Notes: generated by a model not told the origin, from the sequence alone. A stretch of 64,000 nt of DNA from Cryptomeria japonica (GCF_030272615.1 NC_081406.1:483757900-483821899); one strand, 5' to 3'; numbered from the stretch's first letter, positions 44,889-57,850 are shown. Numbers and translations are program-made.

Positions 44889-45425
44889 CTAGGCTTACTC
44901 CTAGAAGCTTGAGAACAAATAGGGATATAGCTCTCTCATCTGAAATGCATCCTCCCAAGTAGCTAAAGAATCATCAATCAGATCCCATAGGACCCTTACC
45001 TACTCTATGCTCTGACCTCTGAGGGACATCTCTCTGTGCTGAAGAATGCGCACGGGCTCCATAGAAAGATGTCCGTCCTCAACCTGTAAAGCATTCCAAT
45101 CCAACACATGTGAAATATGAGGATGATATAACCTCAAAATTGAAACATGAAAGACATCATGGATGTGGGACAAGCTAGGCAGCAAGGCAAGGCGATAAGC
45201 CATAGGACCAATCCACTCCAAAATCTCAAAAGGTCCAACAAATCAAGGCACCAACTTAGAGCCTTTTCTGTAATAGATCAGACTCTTTCATGGGAAAACT
45301 CTCAGAAATACCCTATCACCAATAGAAAACTGCCTGTCCACTCAATGGGCATCTGCGTATTTCTTTTATCTATCCTGAGCTGCCAACAAATGCTCTCTAA
45401 TGTGAGCCACCTACTCCTCCATATC
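44889..45425 (-). pseudogene. Tek-F integrase tail with chromodomain-like end
   Basis: 45221-45000 has WIGPMAYRLALLPSLSHIHD, FHVSILRLYHPH, DWNALQVEDG and SLRGQSIE, then a stop and VRVLWDLIDDSLATWEDAFQ with ELYPYLFSSF ending near 44895. This parallels the Tek-E tail. Upstream remnants (45222-45425) hold the GPY/F module with stops. Confidence 0.82.
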
Positions 45426-46394
45426 CTACAACATCTTTGATCCAATACGCACTCTATCCTCTAAATGGTCCCAACTCAAGGGCATGCAACATGGTCTACC
45501 ATATAGCGCTTGATAAGGAGACATACCAATAGAGCTATGGTAACCATTAATGTATGCAAACTTATCCAAATAGAGATAATCCTCCCAATGAGACTGCTGA
45601 TCCATCACGTAAATCCTCAACATATCCTCCAAAACTTGGTTCACCCTCTTTGTTTGTTCATCTGTCTTGGGGTGATAAGTTGAACTAAAGTTCAACTGCA
45701 TACCCAAATCATACTGAAGAGCTGTCCAAAATGCTGATGTGAACACTTGATCATGATTTGATATGATCCACCGAGGAATACCATGCAACCTCACAACTCC
45801 CTCCAAGAAAACCCGAGCTACTGTAGTTGTTGTATACGAAGACCTGATCAGAGAAAAGTGTGCTACTTTGGTCAATCTATCTATAGTGACAATAATAGCA
45901 TCATGACAGTGTGAAGACATGGGCAATCCAACTATAAAATCCATAGATATAATATCCCATTTCCATCCTAGAGCCAAATGTGACTGTAATAATCCTACGG
46001 GATGCTGATGCTCTGCCTTCACTCGCTGACACTCTAGGCAACATGCCACAAAATCTGCAATATCTCTCCTCATACTAGAGCAATGATATATCTATCTCAA
46101 ATCTGCATGCATCTTCTTGACACCTGGATGTGCCGAGTAAGGTGCATTATGTGCCTCCGACATGATCAAATCTTGAAGATTGTCTGATGGTGGGTCATAA
46201 ATACGTCCCAAATGTCTAAGAAGTCCATCTGATTCCACTGAGTAACCTACATATCTGCCCTCAAGAGCTCTACCTATGGAAACCTCTGCAATAATCTCCT
46301 GATACCATACATTTGAAGGAAGGGAACTAAGAATGCGACTCCTCAAATCCACACTAAGAGACATTGCTGAAATCTCATGTCTCCTACAACTCAA
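45426..46394 (-). pseudogene. Tek-F integrase
   Basis: 46394-46092 has CRRHEISAMSL and HPGVKKMHADLR (zinc-motif histidines). A stop at about 46090 follows, then 46073-45426 with CLECQRVKAEHQHP, SMDFIVGLP (D), IISNHDQVFTSAFW (D; the preceding Asp is Asn) and KTDEQTKRVNQ, where the catalytic E position reads TKRVN in place of IERVN. Integration activity is therefore not expected. Confidence 0.85.
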
Positions 46395-47060
46395 TGCATC
46401 TACTACCCCATTCTCCTTACCCTAAATATATCTCACCTCAAAGTCGTACTCACATAAGAACTCCATCCAACGCCTCTGCCTAGCATTCAAATTTGGCTAT
46501 GTGAAGATATATTGCAAACTATGATGATCAATGTGCAACTCAAATCTATGCTCAAGAAGGAAGTGCCTCCATCTAACCAAAGCATGAACCACTACCGCTA
46601 ACTCAAGATCATGGGTGGGATAATTTTTCTCATGATTCTTAAGTTGACGTGACTCATATGCAATCACATGACCATCCTGCATCAACACTGCTCCTAGACC
46701 CTCCAAAGAAGCATCTGTGCACACCAAAAAATTCCCCAAAGGTTCTGACACTGCTAAAATAGGTGCACTGGTCAAATGCTCCTTAAGGATCTAAAATTCT
46801 ATCTCACACTATTCTGACCAAACAAACTTCTTCCCTTTTCTCTGAAGAGAAGTGATAGGATGAGCTATCCTGGAGAAATCCTGAACATATCTACGATAAT
46901 ATCCTGCTAAACCCATGAAACTACGCACCTCTCCCACATTAGTGGGTGATGGACAATCGACAATCACATGAATCTTCAAGGGATCAACTGCGGTACCCTC
47001 TCCAAAAATCACATGACCAAGATATCTCACCTCTGTTTGGAAGAAATCACACTTCACCAA
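46395..47060 (-). pseudogene. Tek-F RNase H
   Basis: 47060-46809 has [54 protein letters not shown]; 46775-46497 has [59 protein letters not shown] stop lies between them, and another before NLNARQRRWME at about 46498. Confidence 0.87.
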
Positions 47061-47072
47061 ATTGGCATATAG

Positions 47073-47636
47073 CTAATTCTCCCTAAGACACTGCAAAACC
47101 TGCCTCACATGATCCTCATGCTCCTCAACTGATGTCAAATAAATCAAAATATCATCCAAAAATACTAATACATATCTGTCCAAATACAACCTGAATACAC
47201 CATTCATCAAGCTCATGAAAACTGAAGGTGCATTCGTGAGACCAAATGGTACCACTATGAACTCATAATGACCATATCTAGTGCAAAAAGTTGTACTATG
47301 TATGTCTGCCTCATGAATCCTCAACTGGTGATACCCGAACTTAAGGTCAATCTTACAAAAGATTTTAGCATCCTTAATCTGGTCAAATAAATCATCTATC
47401 CAAGGCAAGGTATGTTAGTTATTCACTATCACCTTATTAAGTTGTTTGTAATCAATGCACAATCGAAGAGATTTGTCCTTCTTCTTCACAAATAACACAG
47501 GTGCACCCCAAGGTGACACACTAGGATGAATAAACCCCTTTGCTAACAACTCATCCAACTGAACCCTCAACTCATTCAATTCCTGTGCGGTCATCCGGTA
47601 GGGAGCTTTAGAAATAGGCTCAACTCCTGGCACCAA
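47073..47636 (-). pseudogene. Tek-F reverse transcriptase
   Basis: 47636-47415 has [41 protein letters not shown] stop follows, then 47408-47073: [49 protein letters not shown] and [12 protein letters not shown] (catalytic DD). Confidence 0.88.
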
Positions 47637-48250
47637 ATCAATCCTGAAATCTATATCTCATTGAGGGGACATACCTAGAATCTCACTAGGAAAAACATCT
47701 ACAAACTCTTGAAGAACGGGATGCTACTGCAAAAAAGCCTCTGAGCTAACTCCCTCATCCACATCCTTCACTCTAACTACAAACAATGGCAACCCTTACG
47801 CGCACACCTCTTCATCTGCATAGCAGAAATCATGTGAAGAGAGATAGGTCTTTGAATACCTATAATCTCCACACTCTTCTCACTATCATCCATCCACTGC
47901 ACTCTCTTACCTCTACAATCTATCTTCACTTGGTGAGATCCAAGCCAATCCATACCAAGAACCACATCATAAGATCCCAAAGACATAACATGAAGATCCA
48001 CAGAAGTATGGAAATCTCCTAAGACTAAAGGACAATTGAGCACAAGGGAATCCACTACCACTTTGGACCCCGTAGCTAACTCTACCTGCCACCTATCGTC
48101 TTTCTTTGTCATAACAAGCCCACATCACTCTACTAGAAAAGGAGAAATAAAAGATTCTGACGCTCTAGAATCAGATAACACTGAACAAGAGATACCACCT
48201 ATCACACCTGATGTCTCTACAATGGTGGCTTGATGCTCAGCTTGACAGTT
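47637..48250 (-). pseudogene. Tek-F protease
   Basis: 48112-47777 has WQVELATGSKVVVDSLVLNC, LGSYDVVLGMDWLGSHQVKI and GIQRPISLHMISAMQMKRCA. Just upstream (about 48240-48115) VLSDSRASESFIS stands where the family has DSGAT. The segment to 47637 holds the LQEFVDVF-type entry to RT, with stops. Confidence 0.82.
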
Positions 48251-49267
48251 ATCAACCGCTACAAAAGCACAATGAGACCTTCCTGCATCTCCAATTGTAG
48301 GCTCAGAAGTAGCTAGCTTCTATTGCCCTGACCTCTGAGAAGTACACGGAGGACAATGAATGACAATGTGACCTAGCTATCCACATGCGAAGCAATCTCT
48401 CCTGACAAACACTTTGCTACCTAGTGTTGTACTTGACTGCTGAACACTGCCTCTACTAGAAGCTAGTTATGAATTGTGTACTAGCTGAGAAGGAGTAGGT
48501 CTCCTGTCATGCTAACAATTGTGACTCCTATCAACCTGAAATCTGGCACCTCCAAAAAAATCTCTACCCCTGAGAAAACCTCTTCTTAAACCGCTGACCA
48601 CTATGGAAAGAAGAAGGATGGCTCCTAGCATATCCTGAAGACTGTTGCTGAGGTCCTCTCACCGTAGGTCCTGTAACAGGTGCACTAACTATCTATCCTC
48701 CAATCACTCCTCCTGATACTAATGAATGATTCTCCTTTTCTAGTCTCACCTTCTTGACAGCTGTCTCCAAGGTCTTAGGTCTGTGCACCCAAACCTCTCC
48801 ACGAATATGATCATTAAGACCTCTCACAAAGTGTTGAATCAACATCGGCTCATCATCTACATATCCAACATACTATCTAAGCTCAAAGAATTTGCATTAA
48901 TACTACTCCAAAGTCATCCTCTACTGTCTCAAATCGTGGAAATCATCGGCCTTCCTCTACCTCCAATGATCTGAAAGAAATCTAGCACGAAACCACTCCA
49001 AGAATAATTCCCAAGATATCATCGCTATGTCCAAATGTAACTTTTGTTCCTCCATGTGCCACCATGTCGTCGCAAATCATGAAGATGAAAAATTGCACAT
49101 CTCGCCTTGGTTTTACTGCTACACTGATGCATAGAAAAACACCTACCTAAGTCCAATAACCATGTCTCTTCCTCCATGCCACTGCCTAAGCCATCAAAAT
49201 TAGGAGGATGAGTCCTATTCAGATCTTTGATGTGACTAGCTACAAGCGCCTCCTGATCCACCTCCAT
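48251..49267 (-). pseudogene. Tek-F gag
   Basis: ATG 49267 MEVDQEALVASHIKDLNRTH, PPNFDGLGSGMEEETWLLDL, then a frame break. Further on are a retrotransposon-gag run (LFLEWFRARFLSDHW-type, about 48950-49010) and a Q/S-rich tail with a damaged zinc knuckle (DCFACG-type, about 48370-48400). Many stops. Confidence 0.75.
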
Positions 49268-49684
49268 TCTCCTCCTAGGAGAATGTGAACACTCTCTCTC
49301 TCAATGCTTTGAATGACAAGATCCCTCCTGCTGGTTCTCCTACTATCTCGGTCCTAGGTGACCAAGAAGCTCCTGAAGCACGTTCACCAACTGTGGAATC
49401 AGATAATCTCTAGGCTTCTCCTACTCCTACTCCTCATGGTGTGACTCTTCAGAAACCTTGGGGCAAGGGTTCCTACGAGTATCCATGCGACCCACACAAT
49501 GATGATCTCTACCCCTAACAGGAATCTTATCTAACAAAATACAAAGGAAACTATAAGCTAAATATCTAAGGGAACTATAACAAGAAAATAAATAGGAGGG
49601 ATAAAACCATTGGGCTACCCCATGCCAAACACTAAAATTCACAATGGTCTCAATCAAAACCAGAGTACCCAGTGTTGAGCATGG
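49268..49684 (-). other. Tek-F 5' untranslated leader
   Basis: About 420 bp between PBS and the gag ATG. I see no coding signal beyond short chance frames. Confidence 0.6.
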
Positions 49685-49696
49685 GCTCTAATACCA
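49685..49696 (-). promoter_or_regulatory. Tek-F primer-binding site
   Basis: Minus strand TGGTATTAGAGC, three bases inside the 5' LTR; initiator-Met tRNA type with one C-to-T change. Confidence 0.88.
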
Positions 49697-49699
49697 AGT

Positions 49700-52600
49700 T
49701 GTAATGCCCTCCAAAATACCCTAAAGAAACTAAACAATAATATACAAATGGAGATAATTGTTTTCTTAATTAACATCTAATAACAACTAATGCAACATTT
49801 AACATCTCCATCTATTTACATTCATTAACCAATTAACCAATATGAACATACATCATTACTCATTTCATCAAATAACGCAAGCGGAAATAACACAAAATCA
49901 ATAATCTTTCTCTAGGGTACTTTAACATCATTACTTAATTCATTTCCATAATAACATACTACACATATGATAGGTATATTTCACCTTCATTAATGCATCA
50001 TATTCTAATTATTTAACCATGAGATATGCAATCTACAACATTACTTATTCCTCATGATATGCATAATTTCCTTTCTATCAATGCATCTATGTGAATCATT
50101 TCCATTTACTAGATCCTATTAACATCTTCTAACATATTCAATTATTAATCTACGAATATTCCTCTTTCAAGATTAATTAACATTCTAATTAGCCTCTAAA
50201 CATTCCATGAAATAATACAACTAACCCATAAGCAATTCCATTCTATTCCAACTATAATCTACTTATTTCCATGATTCATAAGATCGCATCTCTACAACAA
50301 TACAAATACACTATGCCTAAATTCCAATTTCCATCTAGAATTCATCTTACAAATATGAGTTCATTAAATACATCATGAGCATAGCTCTTTCTACTACAAG
50401 TATCCATCTACTATATATAAAAATATTACATTACATGCATTCCATCTTATCCATTACATAAATCTGCTACAAGGTACATCCATAGTACGTCATGAAGAAC
50501 AATCCACATCCACGCAAGAAGAATCCAAGAGAACATCCCAATGGCTAAAAAGCACCAACCTCCCGACCATGTGGAACCAAAGGAACCACCCCCCATGCTA
50601 GGAGATAACATAAGGTCCCAATACACACTCTAAACCGAAGCTGGCACCTATAACAAGGTAGACTAACCACATAAGGACTCTCCAACAAGAACTCACACAT
50701 ACAACAAGAGTGAACTCCCACAGGCATAAAACCCATCAAGACATAAATGCATCCAATAAGCATAAGTCATAAATCATAAAGGGGAAAAACATGTAGGAGT
50801 GGAGTGTCATCACATGCCATCCTCATAACATAATAACATAATAACACAAGGCACTAGCCTAATGGACATGTGGAGCCATCTCAACCTATGAGAGACTAAG
50901 GGAGATTATCTTACCATCTTCACGGCCTTCTCATGCTTATCCTAAAACATCCTCCCTAGGACTAAGTCATGAGCCACAAATCAATTATCATCTTATTAAT
51001 TAATCTAGCTACCCAACCCATTAATTATTAGGTTATCACTTATTTACAAATCACAGAAAACTCCAATGTGCCCTAGTGGTCTAGACTTCATGCAACCTTA
51101 CAAGGAACCTCATGCAAGCTTATCTCTCATGAACTCGGTCATCACAAGGAAGCCCACTCCTCCTAACATGGACCAACAATAAATCACAAGAGGCTCTACC
51201 AACATAATTACATGAAAATAATACTCAAAGCATCCAACAACTTCCACACATACTCTTACAACATAAACAAGGGTACAACAACATATACAATATCAATATA
51301 GAAAAATGAGCCTCTTGGCTAGCAATAACAAAGGCATATCAAGCCATCAAATGCTGCCATCAACTAAAGAATAACATCATAGCAAGGCCTACTCACTTGC
51401 TGGTCCAAAACAACATATAAATCACCTCAACCATCCATGGCATATCCACATGGAAGAGAGTCTTAAATATACACAATGGATAGAGAAATAAATATACTCA
51501 AACCATCAAAATGCATCAAAACTGATCAAACCCAAAATTAGAAAATATTCATAGACCTCAAATAAAGCCTCTGGTACAAAAATCAAATCGGGAAAATACC
51601 ACAAAAATGACCAAAACTAAGAAAATATAAAACACAGATAGGTTAGCGTTTTTGCCCCACAGGTTAGCACTTTTGCCAAAAAGAATAGAGCTTTTGTCAA
51701 GAAGAACAATGCTTATGCATTCCATAATCGTGCTTATGCATCCTAAAACATCACTTATGTTTCCATATTCATGCTTATGCATCCTAAAACAATGCTTATG
51801 TTGTGCAGAGCAGCGCAAATGCAATACGAAACAACACAAATACAATACAAAACAACACTTTTGCAGAAACAACACTTTTGCACAGAACTTACCGAAATTT
51901 TTTAGAAAACTTTTAGGTAAAATAATAAAATTTAGACTCAATGAAAGGTCTTGAAAAACATATAAAAAGAAACGCCCAGAAACAAGGAATTCTTGGGTAT
52001 AAACACAATAAAATAACTCAACCTATAAACCAAGATTTAATCAAACAACTTCACAACAATTTCTCATAGAGCCGTGAAATGCATACATGGGAAAACCAAA
52101 ATAAATATCTCCCAACAACTATATAAAAATTCTCATAACATAAAGTTTCCTTCCGAAATATTTTCTTTCAGCAATAATAAAACTATAGAATAAAATATCA
52201 TTTCAACCCAAACCCAAAACATTGCATACACAATGCATACATAGAGAAGCCATTGAAAACCAAAATGCAAAGTGAAGAACTCTAACCTATAACTTTGAAG
52301 TAATGGTTTGAAGTTGAAGAAGAGCTCCCACAAGACAAACCAAATCCAATCCAAGCTCCAGCCAAATCCAACAGAGAAGAAATCCAAATACCAGAAGAAA
52401 ACTTGCTGGAGAAATTTTCCAAGAAGAGCCAACCAACTCGAAAAACTTCTCGGGAATGAAAATAAAAAGCAACAATAATCCAAAAACCTTAGCGTCAATC
52501 TCGACCAATCAAAATATTCTATTTTGGAGTATATTTTACCAACCCACCATATAATATAATTTATTCACCCATTTTGAATTTAACCAATGAGAGTGAAGGG

Positions 52601-53778
52601 TAGGTAAAGTAAATAAAATATTCTTATCCAGCTAAGTGGGATTGTTTTATTTCTTTATTTAATTTAATGTGTTCCTACACCTCACTTAGGAATAAAATTC
52701 AAACTATTAAATAAATATAAGTTGTAAATAAATAATCCAAATGGGAATTAAAATCAAATAAACCAAAAGCTAATTAAATAAATTAAAGAACCAGATAAAT
52801 GCAAGATATCAATTAATTATTAAACCATAGAAAGTCAAATAAATAATAAAATAATCCAATACCCTTAAATATTAAATAAATATTACACAACAATAAAGCT
52901 CATCAATCATTAAATAATCATAAAATCAATAAACGTTAATTATCAAATAAATATAAATACCAAATAATTAAATACTCAAAACCTATAAATTAAATACTTT
53001 TAAAATAAACGTTACCAAATATAAAATTACACATCCAGAACCACAAAATTACTCTAACATAAACAAGTAAATGAACTGACATAAACTGAACTCACAATAC
53101 CAAGAGACCAAGCTTACTAACTGACATGGCGAATTATGCCAAGACACTGACTACTCACGGTGAACAACTTAGACCTAGAGTATGTGAGGGGAAACTCATG
53201 CCATCTCTGAACCACCTAAGCTATTGGGACTAAGACATGCTCAAACTTGTGAAGCTAGGTGGAGTCAATGTCTTGTACCTACAAAATCCTGCAACCACAA
53301 AATGACAATACCACATATACATATACATATATAGAATAAGCAAGTGATAGAAAATCACAACGACACATCCCACTCGCAATGAGTGATGTGGAATCATCTC
53401 TATCACAAAGACAGTCAAAAAATAGTCAAACACATCTCATAAAAATCTTGTCATATGTAATCATGAAGTAGAGTTAGCGCAATCATAATCATCATCAAAA
53501 CTATGATAAATCTAATCTATCAATAATCCATCAGATAGTGAGCATATAAAATCCATCAAGTACATATATCATCACATGATCAATCATGATAGTACCAACA
53601 TCCATATAGATAATCAAAATAGCATATGTCCAATAGTGTCTAACATCAATCATAAGTCATTGAAGCAACATGAGTAATCATCATCCAAATCATAAAAATA
53701 TAGTCTAGATAAGTCTATCAAGCATAATATAAAAGTCAACTCTAGTCAAAATAAGTCAAATCAAGGGTGGACACTACA
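49700..53778 (-). repeat. Tek-F 5' LTR (4079 bp)
   Basis: TGTAATGCC...ACACTACA, the uninterrupted mate of 39710-44873. It has the empty LTR-I site at 53631-53635 and its own version of the minisatellite (51645-51890). Non-coding. Confidence 0.95.
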
Positions 53779-53783
53779 AGGTG

Positions 53784-53805
53784 CTCCTGTACCATACTCC
53801 CTGGG
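53784..53805 (-). promoter_or_regulatory. End of the Chr-G 3' LTR and polypurine tract
   Basis: 53784-53794 (ending acca) is the last part of the 3' LTR and matches ctcttgcacca at 60024-60034. Next to it, minus strand CCAGGGAGTA is the probable tract. Confidence 0.65.
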
Positions 53806-53816
53806 TGAAATTTGTC

Positions 53817-54299
53817 TCAAGTCCTCTTAGAGACTAACTGCTTCAAATCACCATCCTTCTTTTTGATATCTTCCTCTAGCATCCAGGTAGCTTCTGAGTC
53901 AAGAAGGCCCTGCCATTTAACTAAGTGTTCAAAATAGGTCTTGTGCCTTGTTTTCTTGGCTTCCCTTCTATCCAAAATGCACTCCATTTTAGGCGGTTCC
54001 TTAGGTGGTAAATGTTTTATCCACTCCTCACTTTCCTGAATAGATTCACCTACACATTCGCCTACAGTAGGACTCCTATACAATGTTAGATCAGATATAT
54101 TAAATATAGGTGAAATAGGAACATCATCAGGGAGTTCAATTTTGTAAGCATTAAGACCATATTTAGCCAAAATTTTACAAGGTCCAATTCTTCTCATCTT
54201 CAACTTGCTATGGATTCCCTTAGGCAACTTGTCCTTGCTAACATGAACCATTACCATGTCACCCACTTGATACTGCACATCTCTCCTTCTTTGATCCAC
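53817..54299 (-). CDS. Chr-G integrase C-terminus with chromodomain (160 aa)
   Basis: An open frame with VGDMVMVHVSKDKLPKGIHS and RRIGPCKILAKYGLNAYKIE (GPY/F module), ISPIFNISDLTLYR, then a chromodomain near residues 108-145: ILDRREAKKTRHKTYFEHLV, KWQGLLDSEATWMLEED. The Tyr/Phe-Trp-Trp pattern expected for binding methylated histone H3 is largely kept. In chromoviruses this domain directs insertion into heterochromatin, consistent with this nested landscape. Confidence 0.9.
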   Translation of the reverse strand: MDQRRRDVQYQVGDMVMVHVSKDKLPKGIHSKLKMRRIGPCKILAKYGLNAYKIELPDDVPISPIFNISDLTLYRSPTVGECVGESIQESEEWIKHLPPKEPPKMECILDRREAKKTRHKTYFEHLVKWQGLLDSEATWMLEEDIKKKDGDLKQLVSKRT

Positions 54300-54998
54300 T
54301 CTTGCTTTAACCTTTTGATTGTTCTATTGTAAGGTATCTCTGACTTATTGATGCACCTCTTTCATAGCCTCTACAAATTCATTAGCATGTCCACTCCTTT
54401 TGTCCAACCCCTAGACGTCTCTCAATTCAAAGATTCCTCTTGTATGACTACCATACACAATCTCCAAAGGACTCAGACCTGTACTCCTATTTATTGAATC
54501 ATTATAAGCATACTTTGCCTAAGGTATCACCACATCCCAACTACTTCCATGCTCCTTTGTCAAACATCTAAGAAGATTTCCCAATGAACTATTCACAACT
54601 TCAGTTTAGCCATCAGTCTGAGGGTGATAGGCTGATCTAAAAGACAAATTTATACCCAAACTTTTCCACAAGGTTCTCCAAAAATTCCCTACAAACACAA
54701 TGTCTTGGTTAGATACAATACTCAAAGGCAACCCATGGATTCTAACAATTTCTTTGAAAAATAATCCTACAATATAGCTAGCATCATTTGTGGTTTTACA
54801 AGGAATAAAGTGAGCCATCTTATTGAACCTATCTCCCACAACAAACACATTGTCATGACCTGTCTTTTTCTTGGATAATCCCATCACAAAGTCCATACTC
54901 AAACTTTCCCATGGTCTGCTCGGTATAGGCAAAGGTTGGTACAGTCCTACATTGGTTGAGACCCCCTTTGCTCTCTGACACATAGTACAACTCTCCAC
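54300..54998 (-). pseudogene. Chr-G integrase core
   Basis: 54998-54606 has CTMCQRAKG (zinc-motif cysteines), SMDFVMGL (D), SIVSNQDIVFVGNFW (usual DRD reads NQD), AYHPQTDG and a stop where Q-X-E follows. The remainder to 54300 (YAYNDSINRSTGLSPLEIVY) has several stops. Confidence 0.85.
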
Positions 54999-55807
54999 AA
55001 AGTGTTTGATACCAGTCTACATCTTCAACCAAAAGTAAAATCTCCTAACTAGGTCCAAAGTCTTATTTAGCCCAAAGTGACTTCCTAAACCACCACTACG
55101 TTTCTCCTTTACTACATTATCCCTAATTGAAGATCTAGGGATACATAACTAACATCCCTTGAACAAAAGACCATACTGCAAGGTGTAGTCAGAAAATTCT
55201 CCATGAAAAGAATTTGCAAAAAAAGAGCATAACTTTTATATTTCCTTGAAATCTTGGTCCTTTTAATACAATCCTTTGAGTGCTTCAACACCCATACTCT
55301 GCAACTATACTTCTTGCACTATCAACACCCTCCTACTTAGAGCATCTACAACCTTATTGGCTACCACTTTCTTGTGCTTGATGATGAAGGTGTATTCTTG
55401 AAGAGTTTCAACCTATTTCATATGTCTATGACTGAGTTTCTCCTGTCCATTCAAAAAACTAAGAACATGATTGTCAACATACACAATAAACTCCTTAGGA
55501 AGAAAGTAATGCCTCCACTTTTCAAAGCTTGTACCATAGCATACAACTCTAAATCATATCAAGAATACTTCCTCTTCACTTCATTTATCTTTTCACTAAA
55601 AAAGTCCAATGGTCTCCCCTCTTGGCTCAATACTGCTCCTACAGCCAAACCACATCCATCACATATAATGGTGAAAACCTTACTAAAATCAGGTAATACT
55701 AGGACTGAGTACTTGGCAAATTTTTGTTTTAAACACTCAAAACTCTTATCTGCTTCTTTGGTCCACACAAACTTCACCTTACCACCACCCTTGATGATTT
55801 CTAACAT
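54999..55807 (-). pseudogene. Chr-G RNase H
   Basis: 55807-55559 has KVKFVWTKEADKSFECLKQK, PDFSKVFTIICDGCGLAVGA and VLSQEGRPLDFFSEKINEVK, then a stop before YDLELYAMVQAL. The D of DASG is replaced (CDGCG). Downstream to 54999 are scattered RNase H and zinc-motif remnants in several frames. Confidence 0.8.
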
Positions 55808-56740
55808 AGGTGCACAAATATCACTGTAATTCCTAATGAATTTCTTCTAAAATGTTGCCAAACCATGAAAACTTCTTACCTCTCTAGCTGTCTTAAGTGT
55901 AGGCCAGTTTAGAATAGCATCTACCTTGGAAGAATCCATCTTCAAGTCACCCTTAGAGATGAAAAAACATAAGTACATCAATTCTCACTTCATGAAACCA
56001 CACTTTTCTAAATTTATAATCAACTTCTTCTCTTGCAACCGCTTCAAGACTATCTCAAAGTGTTTCAAGTTCTCCTCCTTGCTCTCACTAAACACCAATA
56101 TTTCATCAAGGTAGACTACGACAAATTTTCCTATAAACTCCTACAACATTGCATTCATTACTCTCATAAATGTGCTAGGGGAATTTGATAGACCAAAAGG
56201 CATCATAAGCCATTCATATAACCCTTCATTGGTTTTAAATGTAGTTTTCCATTCATCCCCCTCTCTTATCCTTGTTTGATGGTATCCACTCTTCAGATAA
56301 ATTTTAGAGAAATAGGTATCTCCCCCTAAATAATCCATTAGGTCCTCTATCCTTGGAATAGGAAACCTATATCTAATGGTTATCCTATTGATAGCTCTAG
56401 AATCAGTGCAAAGCCTCCATTTCCCATCCTTATTTGGGGATAAAACAATAGGAACTTCACATGGACTAAGGCTCTTTCTTATCAACCCTTTATACAAGAG
56501 CTCTTGAATTTTCCTAGCTATCTCTTCATTCCGTTGTGGGGTTATTTTATATGTTTCCTTGTTGGGAAGTATTACTCCAAGTATGAGGTCAATCTGATGA
56601 CTAATATCTCTGATAGGTGGTAGGGAATTAGGTATATCTTCTGCAACCACTCCTTTGTATTGGTATAGCAATTCCCTAACCTCCTTAGGTCCTACCTCAC
56701 TTACACCCTTCTTCCTTTCTTCCTTGGACTTCACAATCAA
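55808..56740 (-). pseudogene. Chr-G reverse transcriptase
   Basis: 56740-56141 is open: KELLYQYKGVVAEDIP-type entry, ISHQIDLILGVILPN, RKIQELLYKGLIRKSLSPCE, GKWRLCTDSRAINRITIRYR, RIEDLMDYLGGDTYFSKIYL and LYEWLMMPFGLSNSPSTFMR. Below 56141 the catalytic box (VVYLDEILVFS) and KHFEIVLKRLQ follow after a stop, the second Asp being Glu. Confidence 0.87.
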
Positions 56741-56872
56741 AGCAAAACCTACTCCACCTCCCTCTTTTAGTGTATCAAGGAATTATTTTTCCCCTACCAT
56801 CATCACACTAGATCCTACATGTTGTGGATCCCCTTCTACCATTGACTGTATCCTAAAGGTCACACCATCCTT

Positions 56873-57280
56873 TTAGAAGGAGTAAGCATTCTTTTCTCCA
56901 TCATGATGACCCTTTCTATCAAACTGCCATGGTCTGCCAAACAAAAGATGGCAAACATCCATTGGAAGGATGTCACACAAAATTTTATCCTTATACCCCC
57001 CAATATTGAACTCTACCCATGCTTGTTCATTGATGAGTATGTGTTGCCCTTTGTTCAACCAACTGACTCTATATGGACAACTATGGGGTATTCTTTCCAA
57101 TTTCAACTTGTTTACTGATTCCAAAGATACAATGTTATCAGTAGATCTTGAATCTATGACAACTTTAGAAACCCTACCTTGAATCTTGTAGTTGACTCTA
57201 AACAAATCCTTCATTTGGGGTGGCTCAGTCTTCACTGGTTCCTTGAGCAGTGTCCTCTTGATCATCAAGTTCTCTCCCAT
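56873..57280 (-). pseudogene. Chr-G protease
   Basis: An open frame with GRVSKVVIDSRSTDNIVSLE (usual DSGST altered at Gly), KLKLERIPHSCPYRVSWLNK, VEFNIGGYKDKILCDILPMD and VCHLLFGRPWQFDRKGHHDG, the retropepsin of this gypsy branch. Sequence to 56741 is the linker to RT, with stops. Confidence 0.85.
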
Positions 57281-57850
57281 CTATGATGTCAAATTCACTA
57301 AAGGAGATGTCACACTCCTTGCATCTTCTTGAGTCAAAGTGGTTCTCCTCTCACCACCATGAGAATTTGAGGCCTTATCTAGACACTTGTAGGTCGGGTG
57401 CCCCATCTGATTGTAGTTATAGCATCTGATAGTAGAGAACTTGGATCCTCTCCCTGATCCATTTGTCCCACCTCTTCCATTAGGTCTTCTCCCTTAGTAG
57501 TCTCCTTTGCTACTTGAGTCCCCAACTTTCTCTCCTTGGCTAGACTCACCACTAGACCTTTGGTTAGGACTTCTTCCTCCAAAACTGCCTCTGTCTCTGA
57601 AACTTCTCCCTTATTTACCTCTATTACTCAGCTCACTTCTTCTTTTTAGTTTCTCTTCTACCCTTAGGGCCAATTGAAAACACTTGTTTACTGTTTCTGG
57701 TGCCAAAATGTTGATCTCATTGTGGATATTCATCCTTACGTCGTTCAAGTACCTGACCACTTTCTCTGACTCTTATTCTTGTCTCTTTGATCTGAGACTA
57801 GGTTTATTAAACTCCTCTATATATGCATTCACATGAAAGGGTTTACAAAA
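57281..57850 (-). pseudogene. Chr-G gag C-terminal half with zinc knuckle
   Basis: The reverse strand shows YIEEFNKPSLRSKRQE, EKVVRYLNDVRMNIHNEI, then an arginine/glycine/serine-rich stretch and a knuckle reading CYNYNQMGHPTYKC (second Cys replaced by Tyr) at about 57385-57425. Several stops. Confidence 0.8.

Larger units (their letters stand above)
39710..53778 (-). mobile_element. Tek-F: Ty3/gypsy (Tekay/Del-like) retrotransposon with ~4.08-kb LTRs
   Basis: A 14-kb minus-strand element with 3' LTR 39710-44873, 5' LTR 49700-53778 (TGTAATGCC...ACACTACA), PBS, polypurine tract and perfect duplications aggtg (39705-39709, 53779-53783). The interior of only 4.8 kb encodes gag, PR, RT, RNase H and INT, with many stops. 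LTRs make up most of the element. The 3' LTR carries the solo LTR-I. It resembles Tek-E in RT and INT. Confidence 0.95.

Noticed and set aside
53817-54299. A host chromodomain gene
   Set aside because: The chromodomain follows an integrase GPY/F module in frame and lies next to the element's LTR, so it is the end of Chr-G pol.
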